Shown here: positions 32,951-43,464 of the stretch, one piece after another | Numbering within the stretch: position 1 is the stretch's first letter | Layout: each line of letters opens with the position of its first letter | Source of the DNA: Xiphydria camelus | Lineage: Eukaryota > Arthropoda > Insecta > Hymenoptera > Xiphydriidae | Assembly (NCBI GenBank): GCA_963678675.1 | Contig: OY783199.1 | Span: forward strand, 14,020,232 to 14,084,231 | Direction: 5' to 3' | Length of the DNA: 64,000 nucleotides | Made by a program: the position numbers and the translations under genes | Notes under the pieces: generated by a model | Told to the model about the DNA's origin: nothing | Database searches by the model: none | Seen by the model: only the letters and a program-made list of their open reading frames with translations

Positions 32951-34000
32951 GTGTGTTCACGTTGTTTTCCTCCTTGTCTCCTTCACAAAACGCTTCGCGA
33001 ATCCTCAAGCTGCTGATTCGCTCTTGCGAAAATCGGCTCGAGCGCAAACGGTTAATGGTTTTAACCACGCGCTTTATGGCGTTAGGAGAACTGAAATGCT
33101 TCTTCGTCCTCGCTGACGCTTGCTACAGAGAAAGAGCGCGAAGCGCATGAGACAGAATGTGGCTAAAGAGTAGGACGGGGGCAGGAGGAATGAGAAACGG
33201 TATAGTCTCGCTTTACTAACGCTTGTCAGAGAGAGAGAGAGAGAGAGCGTGGGTAAGGAGTGGGACGTTCGATATTCCCTTTCTCCTCTGTCCGTCTTCT
33301 GAGGCTGTTCCCCTCCATCGGTTTCCCTATTTCGTTAACAGCCGCATTCGCAAAGAGCTGAACTTACCATACCGAGCGTAAAGAAGTTTCACTTCAAAAA
33401 TTCATTTAACAAATTCTATGGGAGGCCCTACTTTCTAAGTGCTCTCAAAATTACCGTAAAGGATGTAGAAATTTAGGGTAAAAAATTATGAAAATTAAAA
33501 ATGTCGGTTTTGAGATACACCTTTTTCTTTCTATTTTCAATAGAAAACGCAATATAAACAAATAAATTTTTTTTTCGAAATCTTCACAAAAACATTTTTT
33601 CATATGGGTAATTTTTTTCATATTTTGTTAATTTAAGCCGTAAATCGCGATGAAGAGAAAAAAAATGAGATAAAAATTAATAACAGTTGAACGACTTATG
33701 GAATCATTCTGAAAATTTAGGCCAGTTTTTATATTGATTAAAGATACTTGAAAAAAAATCAACAACTAAATCGGAGACCCAAAAGTTTCTACTACTAAAA
33801 GTTGACATGGAATGCGCCATATATAAAGGTAAATTTTAAGATTTAAGTAGACATAAAAATTTGGCCAAGTTTGGCCGGGAAACTGTTGTTATGAGTGCAT
33901 TCCTTCTTTATCTGTGATTACCATGCAATGTTCTTTTCCTGCGAATATCTGCGATCTTCTGAAAAAATTAGTTTTTTTCCAGTTTCCGACAAACGATACC

Positions 34001-35268
34001 CAGTGGGTGAAAACGCTGAAAATCTGGCCAAAAATCGAAAAGTTAACGGATTGACCTGAATTCGGGTACCCGAGAGTTTTCGGGGTTGCTGATTACGAAT
34101 GAAGTCAACATTTCAAAAAAACAATACGGCAGATCCAATATGGCGGAAAGATTCCTCAAAAATTGATCGAATCTGGGTGAAATTGAGTACTTGGGGGGTT
34201 TTCGGGGTCGCTGATTACGAATCCAAAGTTAAAATTTCAAAAAACAATATGGCGGATCCAATATGGCGGAAAGGTTCCTCAAAAAGTGATCGAATCTGGG
34301 TGAATATTCCTGGTATCCCATGCCTGCAACCATTTACAAAGTTCTGGTACATGGTAGGCAGATACTGGAGAATACCATATTACTTCTGGGAGTTTTCGGA
34401 GAAGAGGGATCTGAAGTCAGAAATAAAGTATATAAATTTGATCGGCAGTTCCACGCTAGGAAAACCAGCCGACAAAATAATCTAGAAGATGTTTTCCATA
34501 GAGCTATGTGGATACCTCAGATCCCATAATTTTCACATTAAATTTACAGACAAGAATGAATAAATAACAGAAACTACATCTTCTAGCTGAAGTTATAGCA
34601 ATGCTTTTGGAAATACAACCGCAGACATTAGGAGATGAGGAACACACAGAGGAAGGTTATGATGAAGAAATTATGTTAGAAGAAGTAATACCCGATCATT
34701 TGGACTCACTAGAATTAGATATGGGAAATTAATATGTTGTTTTGTTCAATTTAGTAAATACGTTTCAACAAATCCGTGTTTATAAATTTAAAGTTACTTG
34801 TAAAAGACATCAAATGTTTTTTAGCGTTAATATACTGCACAAAAAACAGTTAAGCTTAAATATTTTTTAAAACCTTGTTTAGACTTTTGGCCATAAATCC
34901 CTTCCTAGAAACCACAGCGCGACCCCGAAAACCCCCGGGTTCCCGAATTCAGGGCAATTACTCAATTTTACGTCGAGATTTAATCAGCGCATGCGCCGTA
35001 TTGTGGCGCCATCTAAGAATTTTGCAATTCTGACCTCGAATTCGTAATCAGCGACCCCAAAAACCCCCGAGTACTCAATTTCACCCAGATTCGATCAATT
35101 TTTGAGGAACCTTTCCGCCATATTGGAGTCGCCATATTGTTTTTCAAAATTTTGACTTTGGATTCATAATCTACGACCCCAAACATCCCTGAGTACTCAA
35201 TTTCGCCTCGATTAATACACGTTTTCGACTTTTGGCCAGATTTTCGGCGTTTCCGCCCATAGTGCGAC
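34001..35268. mobile_element. Foldback element 3, with captured coding piece
   Basis: CAGTGGGTGAAAACGCTGAA at left is mirrored by an inverse near 35268 (TTCGGCGTTTCCGCCCATAG). The arms carry GGGGTCGCTGATTACGAATC and AATATGGCGGAAAG units, two on the left and their inverses on the right. A further copy of the terminal GAAACGCCGAAAATCTGGCC lies alone at about 31095. The interior holds a broken gene (34306-34732). Confidence 0.7.
34306..34732 (+). pseudogene. 3' end of a second conserved arthropod protein
   Basis: The first segment reads IYKVLVHGRQILENTILLLG, then SEVRNKVYKFDRQFHARKTS and NNLEDVFHRAM. After a frameshift near 34505 it continues DTSDPIIFTLNLQ, a TAA, then AEVIAMLLEIQPQ and an acidic tail ending LDMGN at TAA 34730-34732. 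The order KVLVHG ... (E)xRNK ... HARKxSR ... DxFHRAMxxSDP is one I have seen in repeated arthropod hypothetical proteins. It is not the same segment as at 14650 or 29790, and may belong to the same or a partner protein. Function unknown. Confidence 0.55.
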
Positions 35269-36267
35269 GCACAGCTGTATAGTGATATTTCGGAACATTA
35301 CAAATAAAGCAACGTAAATGGAATCTACGAATGAAAAACATGAAAGGTGTAAGACATCCCTACACAATCGACCCAAAACATATAGAATGCTTTTTCCTCC
35401 ATTTACTGCTTATACGTGTACACGTTCGAAGTGCAAAATCGTTCGAATATTTGACACCGGATTCGTGATCAGGAGGCAAAATTACTACGGATAACATATC
35501 GCACGAAAAATATAATATACCACTTGTTTTTCATGTCTGTGTCAAATGAGGACCAATCCAAAAACTGTTCTCTTCTTGAAATAGAAGGTTACCCATTTGA
35601 AGCGTGTAAAAAAACAATAAACCAAATATTATTATTTTTGGATGAGTCTTAAATAAATTATAACTTCGCAGAAGATTTTTGAGTATTATTTCAAAATTAA
35701 AAAAAATAACGTTTCTTTGTCATCTTAAAAAGTTCATCATTCATGAACGCCATGATAAAAAAAATATTTTAAAAACTAGTGCCTTTTTAGAGTGAGCACC
35801 CCATGGGAAAAAATGGCGAAATAAATCTGCAATAGTGAAGGTCAGAGGCTTATCGATATATAAATGTACAATTATATTAGAAATACAAGTTCTTCTTACA
35901 GTGTACTTACATCAAAGCGGCGAAATGATGAGGATTGAGTAGGTAATCGTGTAGGTGCGATCAAATAGTTTCAACCCGCGAGCAGAGCATCTATTCGTTG
36001 TGAATTTAGTCAAGAAACTTGAATGCAGGCGGGCGTAGTTGAGCAGTACGTAAGAATATTACATATGTACGTAAATATATAATATTACGTGTTAGTGAAA
36101 AAACATTACAGCTGCGAGGTTAAATATAAAATTGTGCAAAGAAACAACTATTTTTTACTGCCATTACATTTCTTTGCACAATTTTATATTTTTATCTGTC
36201 GCCTGTAATGTTTTGTACACTCGCACTAATAGCTTGATTTGGATAGCAGTACAATATGTCCGCGTTC
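35269..36267. other. Mostly unassigned; one foldback fragment
   Basis: About 35455-35530 (ATTCGTGATCAGGAGGCAAAATTACTACGG, read in two parts) matches the subterminal part of foldback element 1 (14205-14240, inverted). About 35960-36060 matches 49400-49560 in inverse. An inverted pair near 36090-36225 surrounds TTTGCACAATTTTATATTT. Confidence 0.5.
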
Positions 36268-36340
36268 TAATAGGACATATCAAAATTGCAAGTTTTACAC
36301 GAGTACCCCTGTGTCTGGTTGAACACCCCATTGGGTTTGA

Positions 36341-36499
36341 ATAGGTTTGTTCCAACCGAGCTGAAAACCGTACATGAACGGTACACGTCATGCGCAGTAG
36401 AGAAACGGTCATGCGCAGTAGTGAAAATCCGTTCCACCTCTACTGCGCATGACGTGTACCGTTCGGTGTTCGGTTTTTGGCTCGGTTGGAACAGATCTT
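36341..36499. mobile_element. Short palindromic relative of the next element
   Basis: Left end ATAGGTTTGTTCCAACCGAG and right end CTCGGTTGGAACAGATCTTA mirror each other, and the middle pairs GTACACGTCATGCGCAGTAG with its inverse. It directly abuts the element at 36503. Confidence 0.7.
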
Positions 36500-36800
36500 A
36501 TAGGTTTGTTCTCTCCAATCGAGCTGAAAACCGTACATGAACGGTAACCATCATGCGCAGTAAAGAAAGTCCGTTCCAACCGTACGCTGGACGATCACTG
36601 TACGGTATTGTGCAGCATTCAAACCACCGCTGAGATCGTTCGTGGAACGGTTTCTGGACCGCCCATCGGATACTTGGTCCTGAGCGTTAATTGTGTGGAC
36701 TGACATGCGCACTACGGCGATTAGTTTGCCTGGCGCGGTTCTATTTAAATACTTTTGAGAGGACGTTTTCTATCTCCGTATTTGTTTGCAAGTTATTAAA

Positions 36801-36912
36801 ATGATGTCTGACGAAGGCGATAGTGATGTGTCGGATATATCGGATATGTTCGAGACAAGTGACGATGATATTGAATTATACGAACCTAGGGTGAGAAACC
36901 TGGATTATTTAG
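36801..36912 (+). pseudogene. Acidic first exon, left arm copy
   Basis: ATG at 36801 opens MMSDEGDSDVSDISDMFETS and goes on DDDIELYEPRVRNLDYLG, 37 codons. AG at 36911-36912 is followed by GTAAGT, a consensus donor. The acidic, Ser-rich start resembles the leading exon of some DNA-transposon proteins, but no domain is recognisable. A mirrored copy is at 37251-37353. Confidence 0.5.
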
Positions 36913-37250
36913 GTAAGTTACAGGTTGAGGGGTTAAGTTTAGAGCATCTTTGTTAGAAAACTTTGATAGAAAATCATTCAATTTGATTCAAAGTCTATAA
37001 AGAGAAGGTGGATTAAATTTGATTTAATGAAATTGAAATTTCTACAAAAAATTATTTTCCTATCAAGTCTATCAAACTTTTGCAACAGTTTGATAAACTT
37101 GATAGGAAAATAATTTTTGGTAGACATTTCAATCTCATTAAATCAAATTTAATCCACCTTCTCTTTATAGATTTTCAATCAAATTGAATGATTTTCTATC
37201 AAAGTTTTCTAACAAAGATGCTCTAAACTTAACCTCAACCTGTCATTTAC

Positions 37251-37353
37251 CTAAATAATCCTGGTTTCTCACCCTAGGTTTGTATAATTCGATATCATCT
37301 TCACTTGTGTCAGACATATCCGATACATCACTATCGCCTTCGGCAGACATCAT
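37251..37353 (-). pseudogene. Acidic first exon, right arm copy
   Basis: On the minus strand the frame reads MMSAEGDSDVSDMSDTSEDD then IELYKPRVRNQDYLG, with a 9-base deletion relative to the other arm. It ends in AG before GTAAAT, a weaker donor. The reading frame is kept in both copies. Confidence 0.5.
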
Positions 37354-38330
37354 CTTAATAGCTTGCAAGCAAGATAGAAAATGTCAACTCAAATGGCGCG
37401 GGAAAGCGCAGGATTCACGAACGGTCACAAAACCGTTCTAACTGCTCCTGTCAGTTACCAGCAGTGCAAACATCGCGTCTGCGCATTAAACCGATCCCAC
37501 CAGTTCCGCGACAGTTCCAGGACCATACAAAAACCGTCGGTTGGAACAAACCTATTATCTAATGGAGAGTTACCGAAGAATTCTCACTATGCGTTACCAT
37601 CCAATCTGTCAAGTAAACCTGAGTGCAATTTTTAAAATTAGGAAGTGGGAGTACCTAATATAAGTGCTACTTATTATGCAGTTACAAAATCGTGAGCAAT
37701 ACTTTGTAAATAAATACCTAAAAGGGGAAAGAAGGATACTTTGCTTCCTGCAATGAAGAGTAAGTGGTAATACTTAATTTAATGAAATTATTATCACGAG
37801 ACAGACATATAAACAAAGGTTTATTTTTTCAAATCCCGTCTTTCATATAGAGTTATAGGATCAACGCTGATTGATAAAGCAGAATTGTCTCGAGGAGCTA
37901 TATGAGGTTCGATTACTTCAGAAAGACGACACATTTCATCAACTTAGAGATGAGCGATTATCGGAAAGAGATGGGAGTCATTGGTAATTGCAGCTTCTCG
38001 GCCCAACGGGTGATACCCCTAAGCCTAGGTTTGCCAATTATCTACAAAAGCAAGAATTAACATTTTACATAGAATATTATATCAGACTTGTGTTACACAT
38101 AAACTTTCTACCATCCTGTATTCCACACGATGGGAGGATTTAGGAATTCTCTTCAGTGATGACTGGATCACTCTGCACCATCCTGCAATATAACCTACGA
38201 GGTATTGGATTTCACCCTCTTTTATATAACCTAAAACACGAGTGAGATATAATATTCTTTATGATATATTAATTTTTGGTTTGCAGGCTACTGGTAAACT
38301 TAAGCTCAGGGATGGGTAATACCCCTCAAG

Positions 38331-38514
38331 TGATTACTCCCTTGATAGCCGAATTGTCACAGAGACACACGATCCTAGTTTCCTTTTAAATCGCTCGCCT
38401 CCAAGGGAATGGAATGTGTTGCCTTCTTTTGATGTTATCGAACCTCACGTAACTCCTCCAGACAACTTTTCTAGTCCAGCTGCATCAGTAAGCGCTGAAC
38501 CTGTAATCATTTGA
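38331..38514 (+). pseudogene. Possible 3' exon piece, unknown protein
   Basis: A run ending TTTTTGGTTTGCAG (about 38287) looks like a splice acceptor. After one TAA the frame reads YPSSDYSLDSRIVTETHDPS, FLLNRSPPREWNVLPSFDV, and ends in EPVII at TGA 38512-38514. The composition looks coding (Pro/Ser-rich, no low complexity). I do not recognise it. It lies inside the 36268-38833 nest. Confidence 0.4.
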
Positions 38515-38831
38515 AAAAGGAGATTATAAGAATATAAAAAGATTTATTTATCTGTCTGCCTCGTGATAACGATTTCATTAAATTAAACATTAATTCTTAC
38601 CCTATTCTGCAGAAAACTCAATATCCATCTTCTCTCTTCATTTTAGATACTAATTAACAACTTCTCCCTAACTAAGAAATCAAACTGAAGCCAAACTGAC
38701 AGTTAGTAGACGCAAGCAGACGATACCCGCTAACATTCGGAGATGACCTCGTATACGCAGTCACGCTTCTTCATTGGACAAGAAAACCTAGAGGGGTACT
38801 CATGTAAAACTGGCAATTTTGATATGTCCTA

Positions 38832-39437
38832 TTAGGTTGGCTGGTGGTCGAGGAAGTAAACTTCGGCGCCACCGAGCCAAATACCCTTATTGATCGCCTG
38901 ATTTGAAATATCGATACCTTGCTTTGAAAACCTCGAAGTGCAATTTTTGACAAAAATGCCATTTATAACTTACTGCGTTAAGGTTTAAAATCTGAAAACA
39001 GTAAGCTATAAATGGCATTTTTGTCAAAAATTGCACTTATGAATTACTCTTCGAACCCTCTAATTAAGTTAAATTAATTTTAAAACTGCTACAGGCAACA
39101 TAAGTATTACCTTAAGAATTATTATCATTTATTAACATTACATGTAACTTGAAAATTAGAAAAAGGAGATTGTCAAAAATACATGGAATTAAGATATTAT
39201 CAAAATACCTTTCAATAAAATCTTGTTTTCTTCCACCAGTTTTGGCGTTAAGAGCAACTAACAATTCCTTCAACTGCTTCACTTTCATATATCACCGTAA
39301 TTCATTTTTACAAATTTTTTACCAGTCACATTAGTCACATTAGTGCCGCATTAATAACATATTATAACCGTTCAAATTTGCCCGCGGGTTTTTGGCTCGG
39401 TGGCGCCATCTGCTTCAGTTTTGTCCAGCCAACCTAA
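38832..39437. mobile_element. Element with TTAGGTTGGCTGG ends
   Basis: TTAGGTTGGCTGG at 38832 and its inverse at 39437, with further inverse blocks (GGCGCCACCGAGCCAAA). An inner hairpin of about 106 bp (38941-39046) surrounds AATGCCATTTATAACTTAC. Confidence 0.72.
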
Positions 39438-39646
39438 TAGGAGGTATCGGCGTGACGTCACGAGGTATTCTATATAACTTGCGAACTCTATGGAACGGCG
39501 GCCATGTTGTAGAAATAGATGTCAGATTGTCAGATGTAAATATTGGGATCTGACATGTCTCGATACGCCGTCTGGTGGCGAGAAGTAAAACTATTCCTAG
39601 TTTACCGTTTAGTCGGTTAGTGAGTGACTGGCATTCGATTAATGTA

Positions 39647-39859
39647 CACCCGTGCTCACGGAATCTGTCGCTGGTGACTTTTTTTAAACCTTATTTTTAA
39701 ACGTACTAACCAGTGAACAATTAATTCTCATGCCCTCATTAGCTACGGTGACGTCTACTCTCGTTAATGAAAGCACGAGGATTGATTAATCATTGGTTAG
39801 TACGTTTAAAAATAACATTTAAAAAAAGTCACCAGCGACAGATTCCGTGAGCCCGGGTG
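39647..39859. mobile_element. CACCCG MITE, copy 3
   Basis: TA-flanked (39645-39646 and 39860-39861). Ends CACCCGTGCTCACGGAATCT and its inverse; the same arms and loop as copy 1, with the loop in the opposite orientation. Confidence 0.9.
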
Positions 39860-40299
39860 TATGTATGTCGCGTATTCGCCCAAATGCTTCTCGCATTTTG
39901 GCCCTAGACCGGTGCGAGGGAAAAATTCGACATTCCTTGGGACCCTTTGAGTTATAAATTAGATCCGGGAAAGTTCCTCAATGCCACAGGGTCCCGTGTA
40001 CGTGTACGTCGGCCGGGACATAGAAACCGAGCACCGGAGTTTCCTCGGGATTTATAACACTTAATCCTGCTTTCCCCATTTATTCAATATATGTACAATT
40101 TTTCATAAATATGTTACTACAATACTCGTAAATTCGATCAACAGGTTTCCCTCGCGAGTGCACCTCGTTTACGACTACGTACGCGGGGCTCGCGAATTCT
40201 CGGCGGATCCGATCGACCCGCAAGGCTCTGATTTCGATCCGGCTTTGATGCGAATGGGTTAACATAAATACACATAAGAGTGACGTTTTTAATCTTAGA
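39860..40299. other. GC-richer stretch, no gene recognised
   Basis: Includes GGACCCTTTGAG and GGCCGGGACATAG blocks; no long or familiar frame. Confidence 0.45.
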
Positions 40300-40306
40300 A
40301 TCTCAC

Positions 40307-40460
40307 CTGTGTAAATGAAGAAGTGTTGCTACAATGTGTTTGCATTTTTCTCCTTGGCCCGCTGTACAGGAACACACAACACTTTTGATAGTCCCATCTT
40401 TAATTTCGCCTACAATGTTGTGCACATGTTCCCTGATGTTGTAGTTTGGTAAATACGTAG
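40307..40460 (-). pseudogene. SWIM zinc-finger exon with splice donor
   Basis: The minus strand reads NIREHVHNIVGEIKDGTIKS, then VVCSCTAGQGEKCKHIVATL and LHLH. C-S-C and C-K-H form a complete SWIM zinc site. The exon ends in CACAG at 40307 followed by GTGAGA, a good donor. The sister copy at 22939-23110 continues past this point without an intron. The frame stays open upstream to about 40644, but that part is not clearly conserved and a MITE begins at 40750, so the rest of the gene is broken or far away. It may belong with the THAP exon at 43243-43464, same strand and upstream. Confidence 0.65.
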
Positions 40461-40749
40461 ATTTTATTTTCGGGTTAATAACGAATGTCCGGGAACTCCT
40501 GCGATGCTTGCACCGTGCGATTCTTGCGCAAGTGAGGAGCAGGACTAGATACGAACACGAGAACGAATTTTTCACGACTGCCGGGAAACAGCTCGCAAGG
40601 AATGCCGTATGTTTCGGCACAAGGGCGGGTTTTTTCCATTTCACGATGTGAGAAGAAAGTTTCGAGACAGTGGAAAAGTAAAAACGTGAAAGACTCCGGG
40701 GTTGCGCGCAGATTCGTAGACGTTCCGTGATGCGCCCGTCCAGGGACAG

Positions 40750-41027
40750 GCATACCGTATGTCCGTCTCTGTACTGGCCAGTTTGAAAGTTACCTTCGGA
40801 TAGGCTTGGTCGGTACTCGAGTCATTTAATACGGTAGAAGTCGAGTTGGCAGTTAGAGTTGATGTCAATTCGGGAGATCGAGGCGTCTAACCTCGAAATT
40901 GTGAATTTGCGAATAATGGAAATTACGAAAATAATTATAATTACGGTTTAAATATCTCGATTACCGACCAAGCCTATCCGAAGGTAACTTTCAAACTGGC
41001 CAGTACAGAGACGGACATACGGTATGC
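40750..41027. mobile_element. MITE with GCATACCGTATGTCCG ends
   Basis: GCATACCGTATGTCCGTCTC at left mirrors its inverse at 41027. The arms of about 70 bp are nearly perfect. Confidence 0.85.
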
Positions 41028-41275
41028 GTGTCTCGAGGGCTGAATTTATATTTATGGGAGGTCAACCCTGGATGATAACGGAGGATAAAGGGTGCTCATG
41101 TCCTCCCGCGAGTCTAGTGAAAGTTGGGAAGGATTCGCGGAGCCCTGCACGTGCCAAAACAATAAATAATGAATTTACTCCCATAAGACTCTGTGTCGGT
41201 AGTATACTCATTTCGGCCATATTGGATTTTTCGAACTAAGCTCCTCCCCCATGTCAGATCCCAATACAGCATGTC

Positions 41276-41399
41276 TGACGGTAAGCGCAACACCACTTCG
41301 GCAGTTTTTACCGACGGTGGTCGAATCTTGCATTAGATCCAATGCAATTTTCGACCACAGTCGGTAAAAACTGCCAAGGTGGTGTTGCGCTTGCCGTCA
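41276..41399. mobile_element. 124-bp palindromic MITE
   Basis: TGACGGTAAGCGCAACACCA mirrors its inverse ending TTGCCGTCA, with arms of about 55 bp. Confidence 0.82.
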
Positions 41400-41568
41400 A
41401 ACATACGGTAGAGCTCCATAAAGCGCGGCGCTCTATTGGTTTAGAGCGGCTACCGGTCGCCTACCGGTCGCTAGGAGGCTCTCTCACCGATATACCTACT
41501 CCTACAGTATGGCCGCCGCTCGCATCAGTTCCGCCTACCGATCGCTAGGAGGCTCTCTCACCGATACC
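41400..41568. repeat. Short direct repeats around CGCTAGGAGGCTCTC
   Basis: CGCTAGGAGGCTCTCTCACC occurs at about 41470 and 41542, each followed by GATA. CTACCGGTCGC is doubled just before. Confidence 0.65.
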
Positions 41569-41720
41569 ATCTAAAGCCATTAGATATAGAAAGTAGCGTA
41601 ATCGATTGTCTTTTCGGAAACAATATGGCGGATTAATGCGTTACTTTCTATCCATTTTCGAAAACAATATGGCGGACGATTGCGCTACTTTCTATATCTA
41701 GTGACTTTAATGCCACCTAT
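41569..41720. mobile_element. Small inverted-repeat element
   Basis: AGATATAGAAAGTAGCG and its inverse CGCTACTTTCTATATCT bracket two ACAATATGGCGGA copies. Confidence 0.55.
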
Positions 41721-41734
41721 TTAAACGCGAGTAT

Positions 41735-42650
41735 ACTAGGTTCTTTCCATTTACACGACTCCCAGCGACTCTTGTGTCGACTCGTGTCGACTAGTGTCGA
41801 CGCTCGCCACAAGGGTAATGGAACGCTCGCTAGGATAGTAGAGCGGTAAATTCGAATATTTTCTATACTAATTTAGGACTGGAGAAGTATAGATGCAAAA
41901 CCCGCCAAGTCACATTTATAGCAATTTTATGAATATACTTATAGCATAAGTATATTCATAAAATCTTTGAACTGGCTACAGTATAAAACGTAAGTATAAA
42001 ACGTTTCTAACATAATAGTAATACTCATTATTAATATACATTTTTTAAGTATATATGTAAAATCTTAAATTTTTGGAAAGATCATTAATATAAGTAAATA
42101 GTGTAAAATTTATTTATTTTACGCTTTCAGCATTTCAGATGAATGTGTGTACAAAATAATGTTAACCTCAAATGTGACTCGCTTAAAAAAATACACATTT
42201 TTAAAGTATATATGTAAAATCTTACACTTTTTGAAAGATTATTAATTTATTTATTTACTTCACGCATTCAGCATTTCAGATGAATGTGTGTACAAAATGA
42301 TGCTAACCTGTACGGACATGTACAATCGACCTGGTATTTTCGAATAAATAACTAAAATCTACGGATCTAATATCTACAGATTACTGCAAATAATTACATT
42401 TTTCACCTACCTTCATTTTCTTTAATCAGACTGCATTAACTTTCCACTCTCTATACATGTATTTTTCCTTTGCCCTGTTCGTTCAAACTTTCGCTCCTTT
42501 TACACTCAAACTCAGAGTGAACTCAGCTGTCTAGCGGAGTCTGTTTGAGGTGACTCGTGTCGCCGATTCACGGCGACACAAGTTAAATGGAAAGCATTTT
42601 CGGCGACACGAATCGACTCGTGTCGACTTGTGTCAGTAAAAGGAAAGCAT
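41735..42650. repeat. Inverted GTGTCGACTCGTGTCG blocks
   Basis: CTTTCCATTTACACGACT with GTGTCGACT repeats at the left is mirrored near 42555-42650 by blocks such as CGACTCGTGTCGACTTGTGT ahead of AAAGGAAAGC. These may be the ends of one element of about 0.9 kb. Confidence 0.45.
42040..42308. repeat. Tandem duplication of about 150 bp
   Basis: AGTATATATGTAAAATCTTA ... CATTTCAGATGAATGTGTGT occurs at 42045-42175 and again at 42198-42308 with small changes. Confidence 0.8.
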
Positions 42651-42989
42651 TCATTCCCCTGACACTGCCTCAAACTCTTGTCCGCACTATTGAAGCGGCC
42701 GTGCGCGGCACTGCGTGCAACCTGCTCTCCGCGCTGAATCATTTGAAGATTTGAACGATAGAGAAACAATCATTCTTCGTAAATGAAAGGATGGAGGGTT
42801 AAGAAACAAATAAAATATCTCTATTTAGTTATGAAGTTATATATTTTTGAATTATAAAATGTACTGATGCTTACCAGCTATTTTTGTTTGTTTTTTTTTT
42901 AAATAATTTTGTTTTTGTGAATTTTGATGTTTTTCGCTTCAGTTATTTTGAGTTTTTTGCTCGGCATTGAAAGAATAACAAAATTGTTA

Positions 42990-43201
42990 CACCCGGGGAC
43001 ACGGCAACTGTCGCTGGTGACTTTTTTTAAATGTTATTTTTAAACGTACTAATCAATAATTAATAATCCTCATGCTTTCATTAACGAGAGTAGACACCAC
43101 CGTAGCTAATGAGCGCATGAAAATTAATTATTCATTGGTTAGTACGTTTAAAAATAACGTTTAAAAAAAGTCACCAGCGACAGATGCCGTGTCCCCGGGT
43201 G
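42990..43201. mobile_element. CACCCG MITE, copy 4
   Basis: TA-flanked (42988-42989 and 43202-43203), with the same orientation and loop as copy 1 (22077-22287) and very few differences. It lies 39 bases after the splice donor of the THAP exon, so in its presumed intron. Confidence 0.9.
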
Positions 43202-43242
43202 TACATTCGAACGACAAGAAAAGTTTTAAGAAATCAACTCAC

Positions 43243-43464
43243 CGTGCCCAGGATGGTTCCATCCGAACCCAGAAGAAATCGTATCCATTCCCAATCAGTT
43301 GGATGAAAACGTTTTTCACACACTGCTTTTCCGGCAATTAATTTGTCACACTTCAAAGTTTCTTTCCATTCATTCACCGAATTTTTTGGCACCGTAAAAA
43401 AATGGTCTTTGACAGAATTACTTTTGTATCTGGAATTACAATTTGGCACTGCATAACTCGGCAT
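43243..43464 (-). CDS. THAP-domain first exon with damaged zinc site
   Basis: ATG at the complement of 43462-43464 opens MPSYAVPNCNSRYKSNSVKD, followed by HFFTVPKN, EWKETLKCDKLIAGKAVCEK and RFHPTDW. This is the THAP order (M-P-x-C-x-V-x-N-C ... F-x-x-x-P ... W ... C-x-x-H-F). Two ligand positions look wrong: the first Cys is missing next to Tyr 4, and Arg stands where C-x-x-H-F has His. The exon ends at 43243 with GTGAGT, a consensus donor. THAP domains bind DNA and head many P-type transposases. It could still be an expressed exon but probably does not hold zinc. Downstream exons are not identified; the SWIM exon at 40.3 kb is a candidate. Confidence 0.62.

Larger units (their letters stand above)
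31468..33806. repeat. 2.3-kb palindrome with about 400-bp outer arms
   Basis: The segment 31468-31872 (GTCAACTTTTAGTAGTAGAA onward) is mirrored at 33402-33806. Inside lie a second palindrome (31905-32645), a MITE (32644-32863) and about 540 bp of other sequence. The arm family also occurs singly at 3815-3993. No target duplication was identified. Confidence 0.82.
36503..37552. mobile_element. 1.05-kb foldback with a mirrored exon
   Basis: GGTTTGTTC at 36503 and GAACAAACC ending at 37552 stand next to TA. The central arms (36801-37075 and 37080-37353) are inverse copies, each holding the same small exon followed by a splice donor. The outer parts are less alike. The short MITE at 48056 has similar ends. 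Confidence 0.7.
36268..38833. mobile_element. Outer inverted repeat enclosing two MITE-type elements
   Basis: TAATAGGACATATCAAAATT (about 36270-36312) is mirrored at 38790-38833, with 43 bp and few differences. Inside lie elements at 36341-36499 and 36503-37552 plus an unassigned part. Confidence 0.6.
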
